A DNA stretch of 64,000 bases from Desulfatibacillum alkenivorans DSM 16219 (GCF_900142135.1 NZ_FQZU01000006.1:1-64000), one strand, 5' to 3'; positions 21,113-30,636 are shown, counted from the stretch's first letter. The notes: generated from the letters alone by a model not told the origin. A program made the numbers and translations.

Positions 21113-21735
21113 CAAACCCGGTTTTGGAAAGGATTTACAGCCAGTTTTTGGAACGCGCGGAAACCCTGGATTTTATCGGCCTGGCCAATCGTCTTGGCGT
21201 GGAGATGGACGAAGACGCCCTGATTATCCCCTATTTCGACAGCCAGTACAGGGTCAGCAAACAAAGCATCCTGGGGCCGGACTTCCGGGAGCCCGCCCCC
21301 ATCGTCAAAGCCGTTTTGTGCCAGTATCTCACCCAGTTTCCCCAGTCTCCAAGCCCTTCCCGCGACTGGACCGCCTTTCGCGACCTGCCCGAAGGGGACA
21401 GATTCGCCGGAGATTTTCGGTCCAGCGTGGAAATGCCTCTGGCCCGGATTTTTACCGGCAAGCGTTTGGATCTCATGACCTCCTGCGCCGCCATAGGGGG
21501 GCTGACGCCCACCGAGGGATTTGATTACGACGCCTCCATGGTTTTTCAGGCCCTGCCCCACATGAACCTGCTTCTTTTATTCAATGATGCAGACGAAACG
21601 TTTCCCGCAAAATGCCTCCTCCTTTTCGAAGATAACGCCCATGAAATTTTGGACATGGAAACCTTGTCCGTGGTCGCCTGGCGCCTAGCCTATCTGCTGT
21701 TCACAATGTCCGGAATTGAACTTTCCGAAGAGTAA
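21109..21735 (+). CDS. DUF3786 domain protein
   Basis: I chose GTG at 21109: it gives an AGGAGG spacing of 9 nt and a 4-nt GTGA overlap with the HIT stop, whereas the in-frame ATG at 21100 directly abuts the AGGAGG. The 208-residue protein contains segments typical of DUF3786 (a single-domain family of anaerobes): VLCQYLTQFPQSPSPSRDWT, FRDLPEGDRF, and DMETLSVVAWRLAYLLF near the end. The function of DUF3786 is not established. Soluble; no signal peptide seen. Confidence 0.75.
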   Translation: MTNPVLERIYSQFLERAETLDFIGLANRLGVEMDEDALIIPYFDSQYRVSKQSILGPDFREPAPIVKAVLCQYLTQFPQSPSPSRDWTAFRDLPEGDRFAGDFRSSVEMPLARIFTGKRLDLMTSCAAIGGLTPTEGFDYDASMVFQALPHMNLLLLFNDADETFPAKCLLLFEDNAHEILDMETLSVVAWRLAYLLFTMSGIELSEE

Positions 21736-22547
21736 AATACAGGTTTTTTCTTGCATTGTGGGCTATTATACAGGTTTGGGGTGCGATGTTTCAATGGGTT
21801 GGAGTGATTCCCGTCATAGCCCTATTGCCTTAGATCCCGTAAGTTGGCAGATAGGTCGTTTGCCCTCCTGGGGGGCCTTTTCCCGGGGCGGCGGACGGTG
21901 GAGTCAAACCAGCTTAGGGGAGAGCCCGCCATGCAAAACATATCAGCGACTTTCGGCGTCCGGCCTATTCTCTACGGCCCCTGCGGCCGCATGGTTTTGT
22001 TTTTCACTGTCAAGGATTTCATGCCGGCGTCACGCCCCGACTCAGCCAATGGCTCGGAACGCCCGTCCGGTAACTTCCCCAAACGGCCATCTTTAATCAG
22101 ACAGTTTCAGAGCGCCAGGGCCGGAGAAGACCCTGACCGCCCCTGACCAGGCCTTGAATAAAAAGAATTGAAACAGGCTAAATTTTTTAACGTTTTATGC
22201 CGATTAAACGTATATAAAGGACTGCCCAATGGATCTCCGGACTGGAATTCAAGCTGAATTGTACAAGATGTCAAGTAGTTATATTGATATTGTTTGTGAA
22301 AAAATACTGAATCGCGTCCGGATTTTTCGCCTTTTCGTAACCGCCGCCCTGGTTGGCTCGACTCCAAATAGATCAGGCGGCGGGAATGCGGCCCTACCAA
22401 CCGCAGAAGCGAAAGGCCTGGCGCCTATGTCATACTCTGACTGTCTTGAACATGGCCTGGGGTGCGGCTGGCCAGGATGAAAGTATGGGAGCCGGAAATA
22501 ATGCAGCGCATGATTTCCAGGCTCATCCCACCCGAAAGGATGTTGCT
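21736..22547. other. Long intergenic region, no firm gene
   Basis: Several short open frames occur here, but none has both a plausible ribosome-binding site and a recognisable product. Around 22175-22215 the DNA is AT-rich, with ACGTTT/AAACGT half-sites 10 nt apart, a possible promoter or operator for the methyltransferase gene. Otherwise I see nothing definite. Confidence 0.4.
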
Positions 22548-23579
22548 ATGAGTTTATCAACCCAGCTTGCTGAAAGCGGTTTCGTCCCTGGAGCAGCCCT
22601 GACTCAGGGAATGCGGATCACGGAAAGAAAACGCCTTACCCATGAAGCCAAAGGAGACGTCCATTCCCTGCAGAGAAACAAGATGTCGCTCATCCGCGCC
22701 ATGGACCGGTCTCCCATCGTCATGCCTTTGCCCAAAGGCAACGGACATCCTTTTCAGGTCCCCATTGATTTTTACCAAAAGGTGCTCGGCTCTTCCATGC
22801 TGTTTTCCTGCTGCCATTTTCCCGAAGAGGTGAACTCCCTGGACGCAGCGGAAAGATCTATGATCGAATTGATAACCAAACGGGCTGACGTTCAAAACGG
22901 CCAGCGCATCCTGGATCTGGGGTGCGGCTGGGGCGGCCTTAGCTTGTGGATCGCTCGTATGTACCCTGAATGCGACATCATTGCCGTGACCACTTCCTGT
23001 CCGCAAAAGGAATACATCAAAGCCCGCGCCCAAGCCTTGAAGCTGACCAACCTGCATCCGGTCACCGTGGATATGCAGAATTTCGCGCCAAGAGGAACTT
23101 TCGACCGCATCATATCCGTGGAACTGTTCAACCACCTGCGCAACTGGCGGGCTATGCTAAGCCGCGTATCCCAATGGCTCGGCCCTGACGGACGTTTGTT
23201 CCTGCAGATGTTCTGCCATAGAAATTACGCCTATGCCTTTGAAAGCCCAGGTCCGAAAAACTGGATCGCCCGGCATTTTTTCCAACGCAGCATCATGCCC
23301 TCGGACGACCTCCTTCTTTATTTTCAGGACGATTTGGTCTTGAACGAGCATTGGACCTTATCCGGGCGCCATTATCAAAAGACGGCCCAAGCCTGGGGCG
23401 CCAACATGCGCGCTAAAAAGTCCGAAATTATGGGCATTATGGACAATGTCTACGGAAAGGATCGGGGCAAGCTCTGGCATCAGAGGTGGAGGAACTTTTT
23501 CGTAGCCTGCGAAAGCCTGTGGGGCTACGGCCAAGGCAAGGAGTACATGATCGCCCAATATCGCCTGCAACGGAGATGA
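22548..23579 (+). CDS. CFA-synthase/coclaurine N-methyltransferase-like SAM methyltransferase
   Basis: Start at ATG 22548 follows GAAAGGA by 7 nt. The 343-residue protein has SAM motif I ILDLGCGWGGLSLWIA (about residues 121-136) and downstream ISVELFNHLRNW, LFLQMFCHRNYAY and LLLYFQDDL segments. This pattern is nearer to the coclaurine-N-methyltransferase branch of the cyclopropane-fatty-acyl-phospholipid synthase superfamily (FSCCHF start of the core, GRHY near the end) than to classical Cfa. It may methylate a lipid or a small amine. The N-terminal 85 residues are poorly conserved. No partner gene is adjacent. Confidence 0.8.
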   Translation: MSLSTQLAESGFVPGAALTQGMRITERKRLTHEAKGDVHSLQRNKMSLIRAMDRSPIVMPLPKGNGHPFQVPIDFYQKVLGSSMLFSCCHFPEEVNSLDAAERSMIELITKRADVQNGQRILDLGCGWGGLSLWIARMYPECDIIAVTTSCPQKEYIKARAQALKLTNLHPVTVDMQNFAPRGTFDRIISVELFNHLRNWRAMLSRVSQWLGPDGRLFLQMFCHRNYAYAFESPGPKNWIARHFFQRSIMPSDDLLLYFQDDLVLNEHWTLSGRHYQKTAQAWGANMRAKKSEIMGIMDNVYGKDRGKLWHQRWRNFFVACESLWGYGQGKEYMIAQYRLQRR

Positions 23580-23911
23580 CCCCTCCGTTTTTATACCATC
23601 AATATCCTTTTAACCATCAATATCCCAAACCCTGCCCCAAGTACGGCCGCCAGCCGCTGTCGCGCGGCTGGCCGCGTCGTCAATCAGCAGCATTCTGAGT
23701 ACTCTGTATAAATAAATAAAATCAGATGGTTTTATTAGTTGCTAATGAGGACAAAATTCACATTTGAAGTTTAATCGCATTCTTTGGCCAGCCCTGGCAG
23801 GATACTGCCCTGCCTGGGCTGGCCCTCAAGAATGGGGCGCTTTTCTTTATAATACCGTTGCAGGGCTCTTGTCCTGCCTTTTTGGGAGGAGATTTAACCT
23901 GGGGGCTTAGG
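23580..23911. other. Intergenic region with hairpins
   Basis: No gene. A strong two-part stem-loop lies at 23786-23824 (GGCCAGCCC and GGCAGG pairing with their complements, one T-T mismatch). GCAGG/CCTGC followed by CTTTTT at 23860-23883 could terminate rightward transcription from the methyltransferase gene. Near 23645-23680 another GC-rich palindrome (GCCAGCCGC / GCGGCTGGC) is seen. Confidence 0.5.
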
Positions 23912-24154
23912 CTATGACAAACCCTTGGTAAACAAGACGACTATAATGAACACGTCCATGGCAATAAACACGCCGCCGATGGTCTTTACATAACCCGGCC
24001 TTGCGGTCAACTGTCTGTCTCCGGCGTAATGGATAAGCGGATATTTGGAATAAAAATTCTTAATTTTTTCTGCGGTTTTTTGGGGACGGGCTACGGCGTA
24101 TATCCCGGCGGCTCCTATAATCAGGCCCCATGCCAACAATAAAAATATTTCCAC
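23912..24154 (-). CDS. Small two-TM membrane protein
   Basis: A GTG start at 24154 is preceded on the minus strand by GGAG at 6-7 nt. The 80-residue product has a hydrophobic N-terminus (IFLLLAWGLIIGAAGIYAVA, residues 3-22), a polar middle with KIKNFYSKYPLIHYAG, and a second hydrophobic helix (GGVFIAMDVFIIVVLF, about residues 60-75). That is a hairpin membrane protein of unknown role. The ribosome-binding site and topology argue it is real; no family is recognised. Confidence 0.6.
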   Translation of the reverse strand: MEIFLLLAWGLIIGAAGIYAVARPQKTAEKIKNFYSKYPLIHYAGDRQLTARPGYVKTIGGVFIAMDVFIIVVLFTKGLS

Positions 24155-24534
24155 GATTTTCTCCGTCGCTTCTCAGACCTAAATAATCGGTAATATTTCA
24201 ATTTATATCATATATATTGCATGGCTGTACAGTTTCGTCCGGCAAGGGGTTGTCAAATGACAATTAACTATTTGTATTTATGATATATTTTTTAGTAAAG
24301 CATCGTGATCGATTTGAATTTTCATGGCCTGTTGTTTGGGGCATTTATTTTGAATTTAATGCGTTACGCAGGCTCTGCGCCTGATGGCCTTCTTCAGAAA
24401 CCGCACGCATCACCCATTATCGAAGTTCGTGATTCAAAGAAAAACCGCACGTGCAGGTTCATCCAACACAGCTTCGCCGTCGGATATTCCGAAAAGTTGA
24501 ATACAGTATTATGGAAACTGGAAAGCAAAAGAAG
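24155..24534. other. AT-rich intergenic region
   Basis: No gene seen. The AT-rich part (24180-24300) probably carries the promoter of the leftward small membrane protein. No U-rich hairpin was found directly after the tRNA-Ser gene. Confidence 0.35.
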
Positions 24535-24620
24535 TGGCGGAGGGAGTAGGATTCGAACCCACGGGGCTTTCACCCAACGGTTTTCAAGACCGCCGCCTTA
24601 AACCACTCGGCCATCCCTCC
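24535..24620 (-). tRNA. tRNA-Ser (anticodon TGA)
   Basis: On the minus strand the gene starts GGAGGGATGGCCGAGTGG and ends with encoded CCA. Acceptor GGAGGGA pairs with TCCCTCC, discriminator G. The anticodon arm encloses CTTGAAA (anticodon TGA), and the long variable arm is typical of serine tRNAs. It decodes UCN-type codons, UCA in particular. Confidence 0.95.
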
Positions 24621-24910
24621 TTAAAAAGGGGCCTGCAAAATCAACGCACCAATTATCACTCCTGCCGGTTCCGGTCAACTCCAATTCCCGGCGAGGCTAA
24701 ATTTTCAAGGCTTGAATGCACAAAGGTCCGGGCGCCTCCTCAGGTTTTTTTGATAAAATTTACCGGACGTAAAAATAAATGCCGCATTGCGTCAAAAATC
24801 CTTGATTTTCCCGCCACGCCGCGTTAATCTGCAATCATCGTCAATACAGCGCCGCAGCCTTGGACGGCGCACCTTCCAAACAAAATTAAAAAGAACATGG
24901 AGCACTGGCT

Positions 24911-25588
24911 ATGAGACGCGTCTGCACATTTTCAGCCCTGATGGTTATCATTTGCGCATTTCTCTCCCCTGTTTTCGCAGGAGACGGGGCCTGGCAGTTG
25001 GTCCGGGATGAGGACGGGGTGCAAACCTACTCCCGCCAGGTGGAGGGTACGGATTTTCTCGAATTTGAAGCGGTTACTGAGATTTCCGCCAGCGTGGACC
25101 TGTTGGACGCAGTCCTGCTGGATGTAGCTAATTATTCCCAGTGGATGGCCAAATGCAATGGATCAGAGCTTGTGGAGACATTGGACGACGGGAGCCTCAT
25201 GATCTATTATGTCCAGGCTTTGCCCTGGCCCTGTTCGGACCGGGACATGGTTTTCAACGCGATCACCACCAAAGACCGGGACAAAGGGATCATGGAGATT
25301 CAGCTTCAAATGGATCCGGATGCCGCAGATGTGGGGCGTGACAAGCGGACTCCCATGAGGACCTTCCAGGGCCGGATCTATATGGCCGCCATTGACAAGG
25401 ACAAGACCGAGGTGCGCTATCGCGTGATTGCGGACCCGGCCGGGACGATTCCCGTATCCGCGGTGAACGCCTTTTCCAAAACCATTCCCGGGGGCACGCT
25501 TCTGGGCATGAAAAAAATGGCCGTCAAGGAAAAATACATCAAGGCCGCCATGCAAAGCCAAATGCGGGAATCCGGCAAGAACGGATAA
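24911..25588 (+). CDS. Secreted START/SRPBCC-domain protein
   Basis: A Sec signal peptide (MRRVCTFSALMVIICAFLSP, cleavage likely after VFA, about residue 23) precedes a START-type lipid-binding fold: WQLVRDEDGVQTYSR, then SQWMAKCNGSELVE, ALPWPCSDRDMVF and FQGRIYM. This resembles bacterial START-domain proteins related to StAR/PCTP. The protein (225 residues) is probably periplasmic and may carry a lipid or hydrophobic ligand. It stands alone, 290 bp after the tRNA-Ser gene. Confidence 0.82.
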   Translation: MRRVCTFSALMVIICAFLSPVFAGDGAWQLVRDEDGVQTYSRQVEGTDFLEFEAVTEISASVDLLDAVLLDVANYSQWMAKCNGSELVETLDDGSLMIYYVQALPWPCSDRDMVFNAITTKDRDKGIMEIQLQMDPDAADVGRDKRTPMRTFQGRIYMAAIDKDKTEVRYRVIADPAGTIPVSAVNAFSKTIPGGTLLGMKKMAVKEKYIKAAMQSQMRESGKNG

Positions 25589-25619
25589 ACAGGCGCCCCG
25601 AAAATCATAAGGGGGCAAC

Positions 25620-25672
25620 TCTTTGGTTGATTGTTAAGGCCGTCGGACGCCCTGCCGGCGGTCAACCAAAGA
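25620..25672. repeat. Inverted repeat downstream of the START gene
   Basis: TCTTTGGTTGA (25620-25630) and TCAACCAAAGA (25662-25672) are perfect 11-bp arms around a GC-rich centre that can itself pair (CGTCGG/CCGGCG). No U-tract follows, so it is a stem-loop of unknown role rather than a clear terminator. Confidence 0.55.
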
Positions 25673-25856
25673 CGCGGCCCCTTGTCTGATCCCCCCCGGA
25701 AGCCGACGGCCATATTAATAGGCCTTTGCAACAAGTATTGCTTTTTTCCCTCTTCTCCTGGTAACATTATTAGGATACCTTATGGGGATTCAAAGGCGCA
25801 TTGCGCCCTTTGACGCCCCCTTTGCATACCGCCAAACCGGGAGGCCGCATTAGCGC

Positions 25857-26855
25857 ATGGAACAGGCCAGGCATTTCAGAACCCTCATACTCATGACCGT
25901 CTTCGTCATCCTGGGCGGCTCCGTGGGCTTTATGATTATAGAGGGCTGGTCCTTTTTGGACGCTCTGTACATGACCATCATCACCATTTCCACCGTAGGG
26001 TATAAGGAAGTCGGCGACCTGGACGAAAACGGCCGGTTTTTCGTCATCATTTTTATATTTTTCGGGGTGGGGCTTTTTATGTACGCCGTGGCGTTTATCG
26101 CTCAGTTCATGGTGGAAGGACGGCTGCGGGAGATTTTGGGGAGAAGGAAATTGGAAAATCAGATCAAAAAGCTCAAAAACCACTACGTGGTTTGCGGATA
26201 CGGCCGCATAGGCAGCGTCCTGTGCAAAGACCTGATCCATGGAAAAAAACAGATTGTGGTCGTGGAGCAGGAGGAAAAATACCTTGAGAGCCTGAACAAG
26301 GAAGGGATTCTTTATCTGCTGGCTGACGCCACCGACGAGGAAACCCTGATCCAGGCTGGAATCAAGCAGGCCAGGGGCCTGGTGGCGGCTTTGGGCAGCG
26401 ACGCCCAGAACGTGTTTGTGGTGCTCACCGCCCGACAGTTGAATCCGGATCTGTTTATCATGGCCCGGGCCAATGTCCAGTCCTCCATGCCCAAGCTGAT
26501 GGCCGCGGGCTCCAACAAGGTCGTCTCTCCCCACGACATTGGCGCCAAGCGCATGGCCGATGGCATTTTGCATCCCAACGTTACGGACTTTCTGGAACTG
26601 GCCTCCTGCAACACCCAGGACGACATCAACATGGAGGAAATCCCCGTCGCGGAAGACTCCAAACTGGCCGGCGTTGCCTTGTTTGAATCCAATATCCGCA
26701 AGGATTTGAACCTCATCATCATCGCCATAAAAAAGTCCGACGGCGCCATGTCCTTCAACCCGGAGTTTTCCGCCATCATCACCCCGGGAGACACGGTCAT
26801 CGCCGTGGGCAAGCGTGGAAACCTTTCCCAACTGGAAAAAATCCTCAATCCCTGA
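25857..26855 (+). CDS. Potassium channel with RCK (TrkA-N/TrkA-C) domains
   Basis: This 332-residue protein has TM1 (about residues 7-27), a pore loop with filter TVGYKE (about 47-52), TM2 (about 62-82), then a Rossmann RCK-N domain starting HYVVCGYGRIGSVLC (about 107) and an RCK-C domain from about 250. That is the MthK/Kch-type layout. The classical filter is TVGYGD; here Lys-Glu replaces Gly-Asp after the TVGY core. Regulation would be by NAD(H)/nucleotide or Ca2+ binding to the RCK ring. The kinase-like gene follows after 35 nt. Confidence 0.88.
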   Translation: MEQARHFRTLILMTVFVILGGSVGFMIIEGWSFLDALYMTIITISTVGYKEVGDLDENGRFFVIIFIFFGVGLFMYAVAFIAQFMVEGRLREILGRRKLENQIKKLKNHYVVCGYGRIGSVLCKDLIHGKKQIVVVEQEEKYLESLNKEGILYLLADATDEETLIQAGIKQARGLVAALGSDAQNVFVVLTARQLNPDLFIMARANVQSSMPKLMAAGSNKVVSPHDIGAKRMADGILHPNVTDFLELASCNTQDDINMEEIPVAEDSKLAGVALFESNIRKDLNLIIIAIKKSDGAMSFNPEFSAIITPGDTVIAVGKRGNLSQLEKILNP

Positions 26856-26890
26856 TCCCGCCCGGCCGGGCCGGGGCGCAAAGACGGCCC

Positions 26891-27439
26891 ATGCAGACAG
26901 TATACATCCTCATCGGACCTAAAGGCAGCGGCAAATCCCATATAGGACGCCTCATGGAATCCCGCCTGGGAATCCCCTTTCTATTAACCGAAGACATCTT
27001 CCTGCAATTCCAAAAACAGGGGCTGGAAACCCAAGACGTCTACAAAGCGGGGTTTCCGGAAACCGCAAACACCATTGAACGTTTATTGAAAACCAAGGAT
27101 GCACTGGCCTTTGAAAGCACAGGGGCTTCGCCGCTCTTCTTTGAGTTGCTGGAATCCTTGCGACTGCAATTTGACGTAAAATTGATTGCCGTCAGTGCGT
27201 CCGCACGGGTATGCTTAACAAGGATCCGATCCAGGGACGCAGGCGTTCACATGCCTGCAGACGACGCCCTGATAGAAAAAGTGCACCGGATCAGCTCAGG
27301 TCTGGCCTTGGATTACGACCTGGTTATCCGGAACGAAAACCTGCGGGAAAGCGAGATTGTAGCGCTTTTGCAAAGCGTGACGGCCGCGGAGCAGGAGAGG
27401 GGGGCTATATCTTCTTATGGCGGCGAGCAGCACAGTTAA
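26891..27439 (+). CDS. P-loop kinase-like ATPase (shikimate-kinase-like fold)
   Basis: The 182-residue protein begins with a Walker A P-loop in YILIGPKGSGKSHIGRLM, the opening of shikimate-kinase/gluconate-kinase/AAA_33-type small kinases. ESTGASPLF may contribute substrate contacts. The end ISSYGGEQHS overlaps the following hydrolase gene by 23 nt, implying coupled translation. Substrate is unknown. The cytosolic location is inferred from lack of signal or membrane segments. Confidence 0.7.
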   Translation: MQTVYILIGPKGSGKSHIGRLMESRLGIPFLLTEDIFLQFQKQGLETQDVYKAGFPETANTIERLLKTKDALAFESTGASPLFFELLESLRLQFDVKLIAVSASARVCLTRIRSRDAGVHMPADDALIEKVHRISSGLALDYDLVIRNENLRESEIVALLQSVTAAEQERGAISSYGGEQHS

Positions 27440-28358
27440 AAGTTTTGACGGAACGCGGATTCATTACCGCACCCAAGGCGAAGGCCCGGTCATGTGCGCA
27501 TGCAACGGCATCGGGGTTTCCACGTTTTTCTGGAATTACCTGGTCAAGTATTTTTCCAAATCCCATCGGGTGATTGTCTGGGATTACCGTTTTCACGGAA
27601 AGTCGGGGCCCGGACCGGATTATGACGGCCTGACCATGGAAACCAACGCCCGGGACCTGCTGGCGGTCCTGGACGGCGCAAAAGCGGACAAGGCGGTCCT
27701 CCTTGGGCACAGCATGGGCGTGCAGACCATCCTGGAGTTCTACAGGCAACATCCGGACCGCTGCTCCGCCCTGATTCCCGTGCTGGGGGCTTACGGCCGC
27801 CCTTTGGACACCTTTTTGGGAACGGATATATTCAAGTATCTGTTTGCGTTCGGGTTTTATCCCATGTTTCTTTTTCCCGGCGCCGTGCAAAAAGCCGTCC
27901 GCACCGGGCTGAAGGTGTTGTTTTCCGATTACGTGGCCTGGCCCGGCGCCAGGCTGACCGGGCTGGTCAATTTTCAGCACATCAGGAAAAAAGACCTGCA
28001 TTTGTATCTGGATCACCTGAAAACCCTGGACCTCAGGGCCTTTATGGCCATGGCCAAACACATGCAGGAGCATTCGGCCAGGGCGATCCTGCCGGAAATA
28101 ACGGTTCCGGTCCTGGTCATCGCCGGGGAGGACGACCTGTTCACCCCCCTGGAAATATCAAAGGACATGCACGGCATGATCCCCCATTCCGAGTTGCTGG
28201 TCATTCCCCGCGGCAGCCACGCAGCCCTGGTGGAGCAGCCCGAACTCATGAATTTGCGGATTGAGAAGTTTTTGCGGGAAAGAGTGGAGAACCCTTGTCC
28301 GCCGGGAAAAAAAAGAAAATCGCTCCGCGCAAAAGGAAAAATGAAAAAAACGGGATAG
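27417..28358 (+). CDS. Alpha/beta-fold hydrolase
   Basis: The 313-residue protein shows a standard alpha/beta hydrolase layout: WDYRFHGKSGPG, nucleophile elbow GHSMG (Ser about residue 101), an acid residue in VIAGEDDLFTPLE, and the catalytic His in RGSHAALVE (about 268). This set matches esterases, lactonases and haloperoxidase-like enzymes. Substrate is not determinable. The C-terminal tail is very basic (PGKKRKSLRAKGKMKKTG). It overlaps the upstream kinase by 23 nt and precedes the histidine kinase by about 25 nt. Confidence 0.85.
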   Translation: MAASSTVKSFDGTRIHYRTQGEGPVMCACNGIGVSTFFWNYLVKYFSKSHRVIVWDYRFHGKSGPGPDYDGLTMETNARDLLAVLDGAKADKAVLLGHSMGVQTILEFYRQHPDRCSALIPVLGAYGRPLDTFLGTDIFKYLFAFGFYPMFLFPGAVQKAVRTGLKVLFSDYVAWPGARLTGLVNFQHIRKKDLHLYLDHLKTLDLRAFMAMAKHMQEHSARAILPEITVPVLVIAGEDDLFTPLEISKDMHGMIPHSELLVIPRGSHAALVEQPELMNLRIEKFLRERVENPCPPGKKRKSLRAKGKMKKTG

Positions 28359-28384
28359 CGCCGCATTGAAAGCTATTGAGACGT

Positions 28385-30625
28385 ATGATTGAAAGGCTGA
28401 AAAAATTTCTCAAACCGCCTCCTTCGAGCGAAAGCCGGGATAAAGACTTCTGGCGGGACAGAATCCTCCAGGTGATCCTGGTGGCCGGGCTGATCATCGC
28501 CTTTTTCGCCCTGATTCCAGCCGCGTTCATGGCGATTCGCGAAGGGCTCTGGCTGATCTTCTTCCTGGACGCGGCGACCTACGCGGCCGGGATTTTCATC
28601 CTCGTTTCCCGCCGTCTGAATTTCAAGTTCCGGGCCATAACCGTCGTCCTGCTGATTTTCATCATAGGCCTCTATATAATCGGCAATTTCGGGCTGCTGA
28701 GCGGAGGCGCTTTTTGCCTGTTCGCCTTTGCCGTGCTCTCCGGCCTATTGCTGGGCCTGAAAGCCGGCGCCATTGCCCTTTTGATCAACGCCTGCATTCT
28801 GCTCCTTTTCGGCGTGCTTCAGGGCGGCGGCCATTGGAGGCCGGACCTTCCTTTTTTCCCCTCCAATATCAGGGGATGGGTGGCCTGGGCCACCTTTATG
28901 CTCATGAATTCCATTTCCACCCTCGCCGCCGCCTCCATGATCAAAGCCATGGAGTTTTTGGCCGACAAAGCCCAGGCGTCCAATAAGGAGTTGATGGAAG
29001 AGCAGCAAAAACTCATTCGGGAAATTGAGGAAAGGGAAAAAGCCGAGGCCGCCCTCAGGGAGAGCGAAAATAGATACCGGCTTCTTGCGGATAATGTATC
29101 GGACGTCATCTGGACCTATGACATGAAGACAGACAAGCTCACCTACGTGAGTCCGTCCGTTTACGCCGCCCGGGGATACACCCCGGAGGAGGTCATGGAG
29201 CAAAGCCTGAATGACATGCTCACGCCGGTCTCTCGGGAAATCGCTGAAAAGGCTTTAATGGCAGGGCTGGAAAGGGCGTTCCGGCCGGGAGTTGACCCAA
29301 AACGCTCGCGAACCCTGGAATTGCAGCAGGTCAGCAAGGACGGAACCGTTTCCTGGACCGAAGTAACCACCTCCTTTATTCGAAACGACGAAGGCAAGCC
29401 AACCGGCATGGTGGGGGTAAACCGGGACATCGAGGCCAGGAAAAAAGCCGAAGGGGAACGGCTTCGCCTGGAGCAAAGGCTCCAGGAAGTGCAGAAAAGG
29501 GAAGCCATCGGCACCCTGACAGGCGGCGTGGCCCATGATTTCAACAACATCCTGGGCGTTGTGCTCGGCCATGCGGATCTCTTGTTATATGACGTCGAAG
29601 AGTCGGACCCGCAATATTTCAGCCTTGTGGAAATAAGAAAAGCCGGGCTCCGGGCCAGGGATATCATTGCTCAGCTTTTACGGTACACCCGGACCGAGGA
29701 GAAAATACTCGCCCCCCTGGACATGGTTCCCGTCATCCGGGAGTCCCTGAACCTGCTCCGGCCCACCTTGCCGGGCAAAGTCCATGTCCGCATGGATTTT
29801 AAAGAGGCCAAGGCCATCATTAACGGCGACGGCGCCATGCTGAATCAGGCGATCACAAACCTTTGCCTCAACGCCTCCCAGGCCATGGAGCAAACCGGAG
29901 GAATGCTGGAAATCAGCCTGGAGCGGGTGAGCTTGCCGTCCGGGCATCCCTCCCTTCCCCAGGATGTGCGTGGAGGAGACTTCGCCAGGCTGGTCGTGGC
30001 GGACTCGGGGCCGGGCATTGCCCTGGAGCATGTGGACAGGATATTCGATCCTTACTTCACCACCAAGGAAGTGGGGGAGGGCTCCGGCCTGGGCCTGGCC
30101 GTGGTCCACGGCATTGTCAAAAATCACGGCGGATTCATTGCCGTGGACAGCTCTCCGGGCAAGGGCGCCGCGTTCTGCCTGCACTTTCCCATATCTCGGG
30201 AATCCGCATTGGAAGAAGATGCAAAAGAGGAGGCCCCGGACCTGCCTTCCGGCAGGGAGTCCATCCTGTTTGTGGACGACGAGGCCTCCATGGTGGAAAT
30301 GGCCGAGCAAATGCTGGGAAGGCTGGGATACGACGTCGTCACCCTTTCCAGTCCGGTCGAGGCTTTGGACATGTTCCGCCATAATCCCTCCAGGTTTGAC
30401 CTGGTCATGACCGACATGAGCATGCCGGAAATGAGCGGGGTGGAGCTTTTTGAAAAAATCCGCCGCCTGGATGAAACCGTTCCTGTGGTGATCTGCACCG
30501 GCTACAGCACCCGAATCAATGAGAAAAAGGCCCTTGAAATGGGCATGGCCGCTTATGTCTCCAAACCCATGTCCATGCACGGCATCGCTTCCACGCTCCG
30601 CCAGATCCTCGATAAAAAATCCTAG
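28385..30625 (+). CDS. Membrane-bound hybrid histidine kinase (PAS-HisKA-HATPase-REC)
   Basis: ATG 28385 was chosen; an in-frame TTG at 28376 is possible. About six hydrophobic helices (residues 30-190) form a membrane module, followed by a coiled coil (about 200-220), a PAS domain (YRLLADNVSDVIWTYD, about 228-350), a HisKA box with AHDFNNIL (His about 384), an HATPase domain with DSGPGI and the GSGLGLA G-box, and a C-terminal receiver (about 625-746, phospho-accepting Asp in VMTDMSMPEMSG, about 677). This is a hybrid sensor whose receiver probably modulates its own kinase; no cognate regulator lies beside it. The signal is unknown. Confidence 0.88.
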   Translation: MIERLKKFLKPPPSSESRDKDFWRDRILQVILVAGLIIAFFALIPAAFMAIREGLWLIFFLDAATYAAGIFILVSRRLNFKFRAITVVLLIFIIGLYIIGNFGLLSGGAFCLFAFAVLSGLLLGLKAGAIALLINACILLLFGVLQGGGHWRPDLPFFPSNIRGWVAWATFMLMNSISTLAAASMIKAMEFLADKAQASNKELMEEQQKLIREIEEREKAEAALRESENRYRLLADNVSDVIWTYDMKTDKLTYVSPSVYAARGYTPEEVMEQSLNDMLTPVSREIAEKALMAGLERAFRPGVDPKRSRTLELQQVSKDGTVSWTEVTTSFIRNDEGKPTGMVGVNRDIEARKKAEGERLRLEQRLQEVQKREAIGTLTGGVAHDFNNILGVVLGHADLLLYDVEESDPQYFSLVEIRKAGLRARDIIAQLLRYTRTEEKILAPLDMVPVIRESLNLLRPTLPGKVHVRMDFKEAKAIINGDGAMLNQAITNLCLNASQAMEQTGGMLEISLERVSLPSGHPSLPQDVRGGDFARLVVADSGPGIALEHVDRIFDPYFTTKEVGEGSGLGLAVVHGIVKNHGGFIAVDSSPGKGAAFCLHFPISRESALEEDAKEEAPDLPSGRESILFVDDEASMVEMAEQMLGRLGYDVVTLSSPVEALDMFRHNPSRFDLVMTDMSMPEMSGVELFEKIRRLDETVPVVICTGYSTRINEKKALEMGMAAYVSKPMSMHGIASTLRQILDKKS

Positions 30626-30636
30626 CCCGCCCCCTC

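Noticed and set aside
21844-22146. Possible 70-100-residue gene before the methyltransferase
   Set aside because: A GGGGAGAG precedes one ATG, but the product has no family, odd composition and no conserved context, so I did not call it.
22450-22935. Shared CTGGGGTGCGGCTGG at about 22456 and 22917
   Set aside because: Only 15 bases match; it reflects the SAM motif codons and chance rather than a repeat unit.
24305-24827. Open frames giving RIRTHGAFTQRF or GVGFEPTGLSPNG
   Set aside because: They are antisense readings of tRNA-Ser, a frequent false annotation.
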